Below are positions 34,901 to 47,700 of a stretch of DNA of 64,000 bases, piece after piece. How positions within the stretch are numbered: position 1 is the stretch's first letter; the number at the start of each line of letters is the position of its first letter. Origin of the DNA: Onchidella celtica (lineage: Eukaryota; Mollusca; Gastropoda; Systellommatophora; Onchidiidae); the NCBI GenBank assembly GCA_963931925.1, contig OZ007575.1:40657846-40721845 (forward strand). The letters run 5' to 3'. The notes beneath the pieces were generated by a model, which was not told the origin of the DNA, ran no database searches, and was given only the letters and a program-made list of their open reading frames with translations. The position numbers were made by a program, and so were the translations under genes.

Positions 34901-37235
34901 GATCAGTCACTGTGACATGATTTAAATTTGACTACAGAGAAACGCTCATCACAAAACATTGGAACTACTTGTAAAAGAACTTATGAGCTGGCTAGATTAA
35001 AAAACTAAAAACTGAGCCATGTCATTGTTACCATTGTAAAATAATATTTAGACTTTGGCACTACAGAAAAGTACATGATGCTATGGATGTATTATGTTTC
35101 AAGACTTGGGGCCCAGAAAGATTCCACAATGTGAAACAGTCAAAACTTTAAAAAAAAAAAAAAGATCTAATCTTGATCTGCCAAAGATGCTGCTTTCTGA
35201 ATAACACATTAACAGTCCAAATCAAACATTCAAAAAACAATCTTATTTCTCAGCTTCCACAGTAAGATTTTTCTTTTGCAATTTTCTAATCGTCCAATCT
35301 AGACTCCTTGAGAATAATCTGTAAATTTGTAGGTTATGAGAGATTTGAGACAGAAAACTAAATTACCTTTTTTTCTTTTTTGCTCAAAATCTGATTGAGT
35401 GTTAGACCCAACTACATATACTTTAAACAACAACAAGAAGAAAAAAAAACACAACAGATTGTCCAGGCAAGGATCTGTGAGCTAGGTTCTTCATGGCACT
35501 AAATCAGGTCAAATAAATACAATAAATATACAAAACAACCATCACCGTCACTAATAATGAGCGATCAATGTGATACATGTATAAGGCTATGAAATAAATT
35601 TGGTTATAAATGAAAATGCTTCCACATGTATCAAAGTAAAACAACAACATACTACGAGCAAAAAAGTTTCTTAAGCATGGTTCCAGTGTAAATTTTATTG
35701 TAAAGCTTGAAAGAAATTCATTTGCTTGCTGATGAAATAATACATGTAATTGAACAGAAATTACAAATTGATCCATCTGTAAATATTCACTCTTTTTTTT
35801 TCCGCCCTGAACTTGAAATTTCAGCTGATTAAGCTATGGAACAATAGGAGGAATGTTCCAAGATGATATTTTTTATGTAGTGTTTTCAGACCACATCACC
35901 ACTCAAGTTACCAAGCTGTGGCAAATTTCATGTCAGGTTGCCATATGGTGTGGTGAAACAGTATTAATATTTCAAACACCTGCAGAATATGTTTTCATTC
36001 TTATGCTTGAGGAAGGTCTTTGGTAACTGAAATCTTGCATTTTTTTCACTTCATTCTAATTATTTTTGTAATTTATTGTAACTTTTCTTTTGTTTATTTC
36101 CAACATGGGACTTTGCAACATACAATTTTTTTATTTGCCACATTTAAACTCCATGAGCATTGCTGTAGATCTCTTCAAATGTTAAAAAGAATGTGATTAC
36201 TCCAGCCAGCTGCATGAATTGAAGATTGAAACCATGCTTTTGAAAGAAATTACATATAGAGGATTTTAAATTATAGAGGCCCACCCACACACTGTGTTGC
36301 TGAATTCTTAATCTTAATCTTAAAAATATTTGAAAAAACATAGCATCTGTATTAGTACAACTGCTATCTTTGCAAAAATAAAATTTACAATTATCAATTT
36401 GTGAAATGCACCGTATGTCACTGATCAAAGATTTCCCTGCACAGTTGCAATAGTCATTTTATAATGATACCAATCAAGCTTGGACGTTGAAGAATATTAC
36501 TTTTAGCTGTCAAACAAAATTTGTTGTTCTCAGACACAGGCATATTTAACTTGTTGTTATTCAAAGTATTTTGTCATCACCTACAAACTGAAGTGCTAGA
36601 CATTAACAAATGTGTATCACTATCTTCATGTAATTCAACTGCATATCTTCACCGTTCCCTAAAACAGTACATGTAGTACATGTAATTGGTTTTGGCTACT
36701 TTTCAAGAGAAGCAAAAAAAAATGTTTTATTTTAGCACAACTGGTCAAGTTATGATAAACTTTTGAAAGTTTGCTATTAGATTATTTTTCGACTTAGGAT
36801 CTATAAACAAGTTCATTCAATGCCGCTTTGAAGCTACTTGAATATATAATATATATGTAAAACTGATTTTTTCAAGTTTTGAGTTTCTACAGTGCTAAGA
36901 ACAGTGATGATATATTTCTAATACATGTACTATTACAAGAAATCATGATTTTTACAATTTTTCACAGACTTCCACGGCTCTCCTTGGTGCTGCAAAGTGA
37001 AAATGTATGCGAGTACATTTCATCAGCTTCTCCTTTCACCATTGTACTCTGAAAGGAAGTCAAAGCGAATGGATTTTTCTTGTGGTTCAATGCAATATTA
37101 TATCAGAATAATAATGGTTGTGGTCAACAACACTTGATACAAATAACAATACTTGGGAAAGTAAAGATATGTTAATATGATACATGGCCTATGTCTCTAG
37201 CAAGAATGCTGCTATCTTCTTCTTTTTCTTCTTCT
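31943..37235. other. Intergenic stretch between convergent VPS26 and UAP1
   Basis: AT-rich with many short open frames on both strands but no recognised domain or clear exon. A candidate UAP1 poly(A) signal (AATAAA on the minus strand) lies just right of it at 37608-37603, so the UAP1 3'UTR probably ends near 37.6 kb. Confidence 0.4.
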
Positions 37236-37478
37236 TCAAGTGCCAGATCTGGAACAGATATCGACGATCATGGTTCGCCACTCATTCCTCTGCTCGGATG
37301 CTCTCAAAAAGCCCATATTGTCCTGGTTTTTCCCTGTTGCCCATCTGTTCAAACTCTTTAGATATGTTATTCTTTGTCTACCTCTGCTTTTTTTGCCCTC
37401 TATTTTACCAGTCAAAGCAAGGTGTTCAAGACCCTGGTGTCCATTCAGGTGTCCCATGAACAGCAGTTGTCTTACCAT
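37236..37478 (-). mobile_element. Non-LTR retrotransposon 3' fragment (reverse transcriptase C-terminus)
   Basis: Minus-strand frame reads GHLNGHQGLEHLALTGKIEG, KKSRGRQRITYLKSLNRW and EWRTMIVDICSRSGT. This is the same C-terminal block as the fragment at 49077-49420 ([20 protein letters not shown] and [11 protein letters not shown]), so both come from one family. The 3' tail is a GAA-rich simple repeat. Lies beyond the UAP1 stop codon. Confidence 0.82.
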
Positions 37479-38665
37479 GATAATTTTTTAAAAAATCATT
37501 TCATCTCCGACCAAAGAAAACTGATAAAACCCATCAAATATCAGTAAATCAGCCCAAAGTGCTGAAATTACAATATTGATGTTGAAAGTCATACATCAAG
37601 GCTTTATTTCTCCCCAAAAAACAGACAACTTCCCTTCCAAGAGAAATACAAATCACTTAGAAGTAAAAACTAAAGCTTATCACACAAAAACATGCCACAA
37701 TGTACATAGACACACAAAAACCCTACAACCGGTTGACAGTATCCATACTTTACCATGACTGACAAGACAACAAACTGTAGATAAATCAGCCCCCCCCCCC
37801 CCCACCCCCACCTTCTGGTTTACTTCATAATCATGTTCTGATATGCTCCAATCTTCTATCACAAAAATTTTTCCAAAGGCATGTAAAATCCTTTCACTAT
37901 GTGTAAACAGCTGTCTCAACATAATCGCAATAAAACAATACCGTTTATGTATTCTGGTCCAAGAATACCCTTCATTTTTACCTTGTGCACCCCCCACACA
38001 TACACAAAAGAAAGGGGGAAAAACCCCACCAAAGAACAGCTTAAAAAAATTCAACAGAAAATGGACTTGACTGCTAGAATAACTAAGTGACTCAGTGAAA
38101 AAAGTTATTTGTAAGTTAGACATAGCTGCCAATTTCAGTGTATGTGCGAAACTGGGACAATAAAGCACAGTAAATTTATAAATGAAACAACAGATCACAT
38201 CGTGTGTAAAACAGGGTCAAAGATGATGGAAGAACATCACTCTTTGCATTAAATCCTAACATTTGAAACTGTTCAACTTAACCCTCTCTCCAATCACATA
38301 CAATTTCAAAACAAAGCAAGGTTTAAAAAAGACCTCCAGGCCTGTAAGAACTAAAGAGGAGGCTTACGACTGTGACAGGACCACAGACTGTTTCTAAACA
38401 AAAGTAATACAAACTTTCTTAAAATATATGTACAAAAACATAGGGATGTATTAAGTTTGAAGATGTCAAGTAGAATCAACAGAATAAGGAAAAGCAAATA
38501 AATATTCAACAACGGCAATATCAAGTATCAAACAGCCATTTCTTTCAAACTGATTTTTTTTTTCTTGTTTATCACTGGTTGTCATTAATTGCATATATGA
38601 TGGGGAAGAATGCAATAAGCATTATGATTGGTTGCATAACTAAAGATCAAAACAGGCTAATGTTG

Positions 38666-38770
38666 TCATTGGTTGGTGCCTTGTTTGATAACTATACTTG
38701 TGTTGTCAGATCCAAGTTCAATCAGCACAGGTGGTCTGAAGTTTTTATTCTTCACCACATCCTCAAGACC
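38666..38770 (-). CDS. UAP1: UAP1 exon 10 (terminal)
   Basis: Residues 476-509 ([20 protein letters not shown] ... VIKQGTNQ) and TGA. Acceptor TTCTTTTCAG|GGT. The length from GLE to the stop is close to that of the vertebrate protein. Confidence 0.9.
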   Translation of the reverse strand, partial: GLEDVVKNKNFRPPVLIELGSDNTSIVIKQGTNQ

Positions 38771-41700
38771 CTGAAAAGAAGAGAGTGAAAAACAATGCAG
38801 CGTATGTACAATGTTCCTAGGATCACTGTTTGTGAAGTATAGTATCCAGATCTAAAGACAGTGAAAGCCTTACTTATTTCTTAGCCTTGAAAGAGCCGCA
38901 AAAAATCGGACACGTACATCATGGTGCAGAAAAGTAACTGGAAAGTGACATCTAATGGCAAATGAAAATTATCATTTTACAAGCAAAATAGTCCCATCTA
39001 CATTCAGGCTTACAAAAGTATACTTTCCCTGGGATTTTGATTTCTGTCACTTTATACATCGTGATAATAATATTGCACCAGAAAGTGCCACCAAACTACC
39101 AAAAGATGACACTGAAAAATGAAACCTGTTCACCTGACTAGGAAAAATCCAAGAATGTTAAGAATATAGAACGCAGCATGGAAAAGGTAGGGCCCAACTT
39201 TGAAATTTTCCACACCTAGTAAAACGTGAATATTTACCCACAGTTCCACATTCAGTAATTTAGTTGAAAAACAAGTGTTTGTAGATTTTGTGGTTGTTTC
39301 AGAGTTCTTGATGTAAGTTTTGCAAATCACTCTTATTTACCTGTACACAGACTTTGTTAATACATAGGCTTTGCTAGTGAAAGCCACAAATTTTGCATTA
39401 TTTTTGACAGAGATATATTTATCAATTAATTAAGGAACCAGCTGGCCACTGGAATAATTAGTAGGAAAACCCTCAAGTGGATCTTGGAGAGGGGAGAGGA
39501 GCACTTATGGGGATGCCCGGTGTCCTTGGATTCTGGTTCTTGTCATCAAATCAAATAAAAAATATTTATAAGATCTGTGAGCAGCAAAACCAGCCAAAGG
39601 TAAAGAAAGTAAAGGAAAGACTTAAAACAGGTCTTTACCTCTCCATCGTAAGAGACCAACGGGGAAATTTCACACACTATAGTGTCTTGTTCATCTTGGT
39701 CTTGTTGACTGTGGTAAAAAGAAAAAAATCCATGTTTTACTACTTTCTGCAAATGTTAGGTAATATTGAACACTTTCAAATCCTCTTTTAGTTTTCAGAA
39801 ATGATTTCAGGCTAACGTTTCAATGGTGTAAGTTTAGGTCATAGAATGTGGGTGAAGATAAATGGTGCCCATAACTTTCTCAATTTTTTTACAATCTTAA
39901 TTTACGTCACCTGTATGGACAGGGAATTCCTTGATCTAACTTTAAAAGTCATGGAAATGATTTAACTCCACAGTGGTTGGTTGAATTATATTATATTCAT
40001 GGTCATTCATAAAGTAATTACATTCAATTTTGGCAATTTCTGACCCCTTTTCTTTGTGTTCAAGAGTTTAACCTCGAGCGTCCCACACATGTAGGTCCGC
40101 CACTGAATATAGCATAATAATTTATATTCTATCATTCCTAAAAGAAGAATGTGAAGGCATCTCACCTCTGGTAGTAGACTTTAAATTTGTTAAAAAGTTG
40201 ATTTAACACTTTGTAAAACTTAACAAGCAATTTTCTCAAAATGCGTAATGTGGAAGTAGAAGAAAGTAGTGCAGGGGCGACCAAATGACAAAGAAATTAT
40301 TCCACAGACACAACAAGACAGACACTCACCCATTGTCACCATTTTTCTCATTGTTATTGTTTCTGAAGAGTCAAAACACAGAAAGATAGAGGACATCATG
40401 CGCATGCAACAACAGTGTGTCAGTACAACATCAATACAGGGGATATTTGCCAAACCGTTGTATGCCACATTTTGCTGATTTTAAGGTTTTGTCATGAAAA
40501 TGGTTCTCTCACTGACTTCATTAGTGTCAATCCAATCGGTTAAAAACTTAATGTTGTCCTCTGATTTTACACAACCCTCCAAACTTTCGATCCTCATTTT
40601 CTTGAAAAGACAAAAATGTACATGCAACGGTACGGAAAATATCCGACGAACAGTGCAAACACAGGAAAAAATAATGGCAGTGATAAGTGTTACTGTTAGT
40701 AAGGATGGATGAAAGGGAGACACAATTGCTCTCTGGTTTTAGATGTGAAAAGAGCTGCTCAGCTTGCAAATCTCAGACAGTAACAATGGATTTGGTGGTA
40801 GTTGTGTGTCATTTGTGATCTGATACTTTTGTACAGTATAGCAAAATATATTAGGCTTGCCACAAAGCAAATCTGTGTTGCTCATGCGACCATTTAAATG
40901 TAACAGGTAATAAAGCAACAAGGCCAATGATGAAAATAAATCACATAATTATATTAACCTCCAGTGTTTAAACCAATGCTATTTTGAAACATCTCCACTG
41001 TTTCACACACACACAAGAACCCCATAAAAACCACAACAAAACATCCCAAGCCATCTGTTGCTATATTACTCAGTATCAACTCTTTGTGTGCCATGAGTTT
41101 TTCCACGTTTGCCAATACAGGAAGAAAATAGTGAGGGGAGATGAATGAAGCCTAACTATAGCAACATCTGTTAATAGAAAGTCGATTTTCTTCTTCTCAA
41201 AATAAAATAGCCTAGCATTCTTGTGCACCGATATATCAGTAATTGGCACAAAGTTGGCTAGTGGAAGAACCAATATATCGGTGATTGGCACACAGAGTTA
41301 ACATAAATTTACCTCTTATTCAAAAGTGCATTTATTTATTAACATAAAAAGAACACGAAACAAAACAAACAAAAAAACAACGAATTTTCAAATAAAAAAA
41401 ACAAACAAACAATAAAATAGAAAAAGGCCATGCTGTCAGTTACATCGTTTCACTTTTTGGGTGGTACAAATATTTCACAACAAGAAAGCGACAATATAAT
41501 GTTAGCTCACACAATGAAATCAAACACAACATCAAGGAGTTATGTACTATAACGAAGTAGAAATATACTGCGCGACACCTAAGAATTATATAAAACCCTC
41601 ATCAATAAATTAATATGCCATTGAACAAATCCTTTCAATATGAATGGTTTTATATTATTTTCTTCTACAAAATCCTTTTTGGAATGATGGGATTCAGATC

Positions 41701-44700
41701 ACTACAACAAATTTAAATCTCCTACCACTTTGAATAACCTTGTCTCAAAACTCCCTCACCATATCGTCCCCTTAAAATGACAAGGTCCTGCCTCCACTTT
41801 TCAGCTGAACTGAGTTACAAATTAGGTACTATTTCCACTGCGTATCAAAGTATCAAATGGATTCAGTTTGTAATTTGTAAGTATTACAAAAAAGTCCTAT
41901 CTCAAAAATGTATGAGTGCATGAAACTTCAATCATAAATTTCTCAAAAGTTGATGGAAGGGAGTTAGAATCCTGTCATTCTACGGGTATGATTCTGCATA
42001 CTGTTTCTGACTCAGTCAACAATCTTCTACCTCAGATTGTCATAGTTCTAATTCTTTTGGAATTTCTCTGTGGTAAATTTCAAAGAACTCTTTGCAACCT
42101 CACTCAGACACTCTTAAATGTTGTAATTCCATGTATGAGTTTTCTGATCTAGAGTTGTACTGGTACATTTTGCACAGAATAATATCACTGGTCGACCACT
42201 GGAACCTGGTTAGAACTAAACTGAAAGGCTGCTAGCTGTTAGGGAAGGGTAGTATTTTGTATACTTCTTTCTCCCATTTGGGAAATTTGCCTTGGTGTCA
42301 TTGCAGCCCAGTTACAACTGGAGCAAACATGTCATCGCCGCAGTGCAGCGCCAGTTGGCGTTGGGGGGGGGGGGGGGGGGGGTGATAGATAATTTTTAAT
42401 TTTAATTTTGCCCGGGCAGTGCCCTGTTCGGCCTGTTCTTCTCAATTTCCAACTGCCAATGTATCTTTTAATGTGTGCAACATACACATGGGCCCTCCGA
42501 ATTTTTCGTCCTTATCCAAAAAGACTAGGCACTCGATCCTATCCACCAATAGGATCAGGGACAAGAAAATATGAGAAAAATCCCAAAAATTCCAACATGC
42601 CTGCGCCGACCGGGATTTGAACCCGGTACCCTTGGCATGAATTTTCTCTAGACAACCGTGTCCCCCAGAAATCACAGAAAGCTGGATTGAGTACCTAGTC
42701 TTCTTGGATAAGGACGAAAAAATTTGGAGGGCCCGTGTGCACGTTAAAGATACCTTAGCAGTTGCAAATCAAAAAGAGCAGATCAAACAGGCTGTTGCCC
42801 GGGCAAAAATCAAATAAAATTCATCCACTCCCTCCCCCTCCTCTACAAAAAAAAATTAAAAAATGACAGGCGCTGCACTGTGGCAACAACGTGCCTGCTC
42901 CAGTTGCAACGGTGCAATGGCACAAAGACAAATTTCCCAAATGGGATTAAAGTAGTATACAAATACAAATAGTTTTAGCGAGGTTCCAATAGCCAGCTGA
43001 CGATATGTGCTCATTTGCAAAATTTCTAGCAGTGACTGCAAGATGACAATGGCTTTCAGTAAAGTAGCTTTACCTCTGTATATCACTGTACGGTGTGCCG
43101 TCAGAGTGCACAAATGTTCCTCCAGCTGCCAGCAAAAATCTGTGATGCATGCTCATGAGGTCGTCTCGACATGTGGTGGGCGTGTCCTTCGGCTGCCCAT
43201 CCGCATTCTTCAAGGGCGAAAACTCATCCTCTCGGAGAACCTCCCAGACAGCAAAGTTCCTGACACATTTTAAAACACACGACCACAAACAAAACCCAGC
43301 ACGAAGACACATTGGTGAGCCAGGTAATGAGAGGTGGAGGGGGAGATAAGGCAAGGGTGATGCAAGGGAAGATAAGGCATCATGCAAAATGGTAAGGAAG
43401 ACATAAAGAAGTTGGTGAGAGAAAAGTGTAAAGTTGAAAGATTCAGTAATCAGTGTGGATGAATAATGTGATTGATTCAAGGCAAGATTAAGATTTTAAA
43501 GTTTTAAATTGAAGTAGGTCAGAAATAGAAATTAATTTTTAACAAAATAAAAAAGAAACGCCGATGAATTCATTCCCAAAAATTGGATGAAATGATTCAA
43601 TTTATCCAAATGATATTGCACAGGGAAATATGAGATAGAATTTGGCATAAAAGCATAAAAACAGTTAATGTTTGATTGATATGCATAATAAAACAAATAA
43701 AAAATAAAAAGTATGGAAGCAAATTTATAAAGCAGATACAAATTAAGCAATTAACAATACGCAGAGTAGAAAGCAATGCAAAGCAGAGGGTTTAAATGCA
43801 GTGCAAAACACACACACAAACAGACATATAATGGACAAGACAAGACAAAAGAGAAAAAAAAAAGAAAAAAAAGCACCATGAGATTAAATCATTGCCACCT
43901 CTTTGACAACGAGACCTGCTGAATGGGTCAAGGCCATCAAAAATATTACAGTGACAGGCCAGGAAATGTCACATGACTTCATTGCACTGAGACCTAAGAA
44001 CAATTTGCAATTTCTCAGCAACTAAACTGCATTCATTTTCTTCTTGCTTTTTTTAGGAATCAAATCTTATTGTGGTATATCACTGAATTTCACTGAGAAC
44101 AACTCAAAATATATTTAAGATTGACAGAAAACAATTCTTATGTATCAAAATGTTGCATAAAACACTCTTGCTATGGAATTGTTTATATCAGTTACTCACA
44201 GCTACATCTAAATATATGCAGTCTATGATGCCAACAGGCAAAATATCTAAGTTAACCCATTCAGCTTGTCTCAGTACCACTGTTATATTCAAGCATTACC
44301 TTTTCCATTCATCCACCCCTTCACTGTCAGAAGTTTCCATTACATGCAACTACATGTCTTAATGTCCTACAGTGTAAACTACATAACAATTTCATTAAAT
44401 GCATGATAAAAATGATTTAAGGCAATATGTATAATGAACACTTGAGTCGTATCAGATAATAAAAAATGGTGATGTACTAAAGATAAAATTCTATCAAAAG
44501 CTAAACAGAGTGTTAGTGATATAGAGATCTGCAACTGCAAGAAAGGAAAATGCTGACATGATTTAAATATTATATACATTTAAAGATATGGAATATTCCA
44601 CTGCAATAACTATTCACTTCTTCACCCTCTTCATTTTTTCCCCCTGATCTAGAGTGTACAGCAAGTTCATGCAAATCATATCTCTGTCATTTTCTAAGTG

Positions 44701-47700
44701 GTCTGAAATAAGCTGGCATAAACTGTTTGAAATTATTGACTGACTCAAATGGAACAGAACCATTTTAAAGAAATTCATTAAGCCCCAAAGTCCATGCCTT
44801 ACTTTAACATTTTTGGGCCAAGGAAAAGCAGTTCAAAGTTTTCACTTCTACTGAGTAGATGACCAGTTATTTCAAAACCACTTGGATGTGATTACTACAA
44901 CCCTTACAGAAAAGCAGCCCCCAAGTCAAATAAAGCTGTAAGTCTAACATTGAGATTTTTGTAACATACAAGTTGGGGGAGTGACAGCACTGAATCGGTA
45001 TTATGTTGCAGCCGCCCAAGTTGAGAAAATTCGGGAAAATGAAGGTGGGCATGAAACACAGAGCTTTTAATTTTTGCCAAATTAAGATTATTGTTTGCTA
45101 TCATTTACTATTAACAGAACGATAAATTTTTTTCCCAACCATCAATTTGTTTGATTTTCTCAACTTTGTTGGCTGCAACATATTATTGATGCTGTGCCCT
45201 CACATATATTTTCTATAAGTCCCGCGCTTAGTAAATCCAGCACTTCTAAAAATCAGTAATTGGCCGAAATGGCGAACTTCTAGAGGAATACGTATAAATA
45301 TAAATGTGTTAATAAAAAATGTTCGCTGCTGTGTATAACGATGCCATTAAAATGTGGAAGCATTCATATATTATTTGCTGAAATCCTCATCATCTAAGTA
45401 GACGCAGTTCACTAGGAGCTGACACCAGGACAGCATTGTGAACCAGATGAATGCTGTCTTTCATTAGTATTTATATTATCAGTGCCTACATTTTAACCAA
45501 GCCTGTTTCAAATCCCATCCACTCCTGAAACTACAGAACATGCAAATTCTACCAAAGCAGATTAATTTTGTGCTTTCAGCACCCAAATCTCCCTCAATTT
45601 ACCTAATCAAAATTTATACAACCATTTGAGTCATTAATGCTAACAAGCATAATTATTGTAGTAACGAATGCAACTCCTACCAGCTAAAGTATGAGAATAT
45701 TTGGATTCCTGTGTGTCACCAGAACACAAATTTCATGAAGGTCATGACATTTAGTATAGCTGTAAATTTGTCATAACAAATCAAGTCCATTAATCCAGCT
45801 GGCTTAAAACAAATTAACGGTGCAGAAATGGCTTCGGAAGCTGAGATTTGTTTTTACGGCAAATACAAGAGGAACTTTTGAAATCATTTTCAGTCCTATG
45901 AAACACAAGTCACCATATCGGTTACGATCTAATGCAAAAAAAAAAGGGGGGGGGGGGGGGGAGGAAGGTGTTTCTGACCTTTAAAATGGAACTTCTCTAC
46001 TTCTCTTGTTTTCAACCCCAAAAAAAAAATATTTCAGGACCTTAAGCTCCTTCCATACAATGAATTTTTTTTAAAAATCAGCAAGACTCAATGGACACCC
46101 TTCATAACTTCAACCAATTCTGCAGATTGTAACATGGCTTTGGTAAATGTAATTTATGGTATTATGCTATGCCGTAAATAGGTTATCCCACCAAAGAAAT
46201 TCCTTAAAAGATGATAAGACACGGCTCATACTTTCCATTATTTCTCTGAAAATTTCACTCTATAAGAACTACAGGAATCCTGTGACGAATCGGCTTCTAC
46301 ACGGTTCAGCTCAGCACAAGAATTCCAAGCTCTCCCATCAGCACTACAGTAATTCCTGATATTCCTGTTAATTGGTAAATTAATTCCTACTCACTACAGT
46401 AAATTTCTTACGCTGCCACAGACTTACTGAGCAAAGTGGAACACATCAAAGACAAACTTTTCCATTTTGATGCCGTTAGGAGAAGTGGGTTTATGTTGTT
46501 CGCCTTTGGCATCAACATATGGGATTTTCTTCTTGGCTACGTGGTGTTTTAGTTGTGCCTCATTTTCTTTCCTGCAATAAATGGTAAAGTTTGAGATCTC
46601 AGCAATGTGAGTTATGGGCCGATGAAAACAAATTATATCACTACTGAAATGACAGATTTTTTAGGCATCTAAATTGCAAAAGATAAAATAAAAACAAAGA
46701 AATTTAGAAAAAAGTCCACACATTTCATTGTGCGATTTTTTTTTTTTATTGTGGAACAGAAAAACCTCCAGTGACTGTGTAGGACAGAGTAACAAAGGTA
46801 TGTTTTTCTGATCTAGCTTTTACTTTACTTTTCTGATCCAGAAAGAAATCTTTATGAGTATTATAACTTTCTCCACATTTTTGGTGCTATCATGATTTGA
46901 CTCATCTGGTTGAGTACCATTGCGAGTAAAAAAATATTTACTTTGTTTAATTTTGAAAAAAATTGATTCTCCATCACAATGTTATAAAAACCACAGAAAA
47001 TCTATGAGGTCGCAGCAAGGCTTATGTATTATTTCTTACTAGATGCTTTGCTACATACAACTTTTTCATTTTGCCATATTGTAACTTTTCTCCATCACAA
47101 GCATTTCAATTACACTCGTTCTTTCAAGGCTTCATTTCACTTACCGGCACACATGTTGGAGAAAGCCAACGGTGAAGAAATGGTTACAGATGTTGCCTGC
47201 ATTGAACAAAAGTCGACCGTCATGAGTTCGTTTCTCAGCTGTCTTCAGGGTGATCTCACTGTACTCCACCACCTGGTATTTGCCGTTGACCTTACATACG
47301 ACACCTACTGCCTCCTTTGGCATTGTCTTCTCTACTACCTGCACACACAGAATGACATGCACATTTTAGTGGATATGTTTGTACAGCATGACAATTTATC
47401 TCATCTTATTTATAACACTGTGTGTATTGATAACATAGTATCTTTCATATTTCAAAACATTTTCAGATCCCAATCTATGGTAATATTTTTATTCTCTTTT
47501 GCTCTGGCTATTTGTCTTAGTTTCCATTTGTAGTTCATTGTAACCTACCAGTATCCACTATTTCTCTTATCTAATTTTATTATGTGACTGGTCTGATCTT
47601 AGTTGATATATAAATCTGCTCCACTGCCTTAAATGGAGCACTCTCCAGTTTAAAGGCTGATCTGCTTTTCAACTATGCTAAAAGAAGTACATGAATCCAA

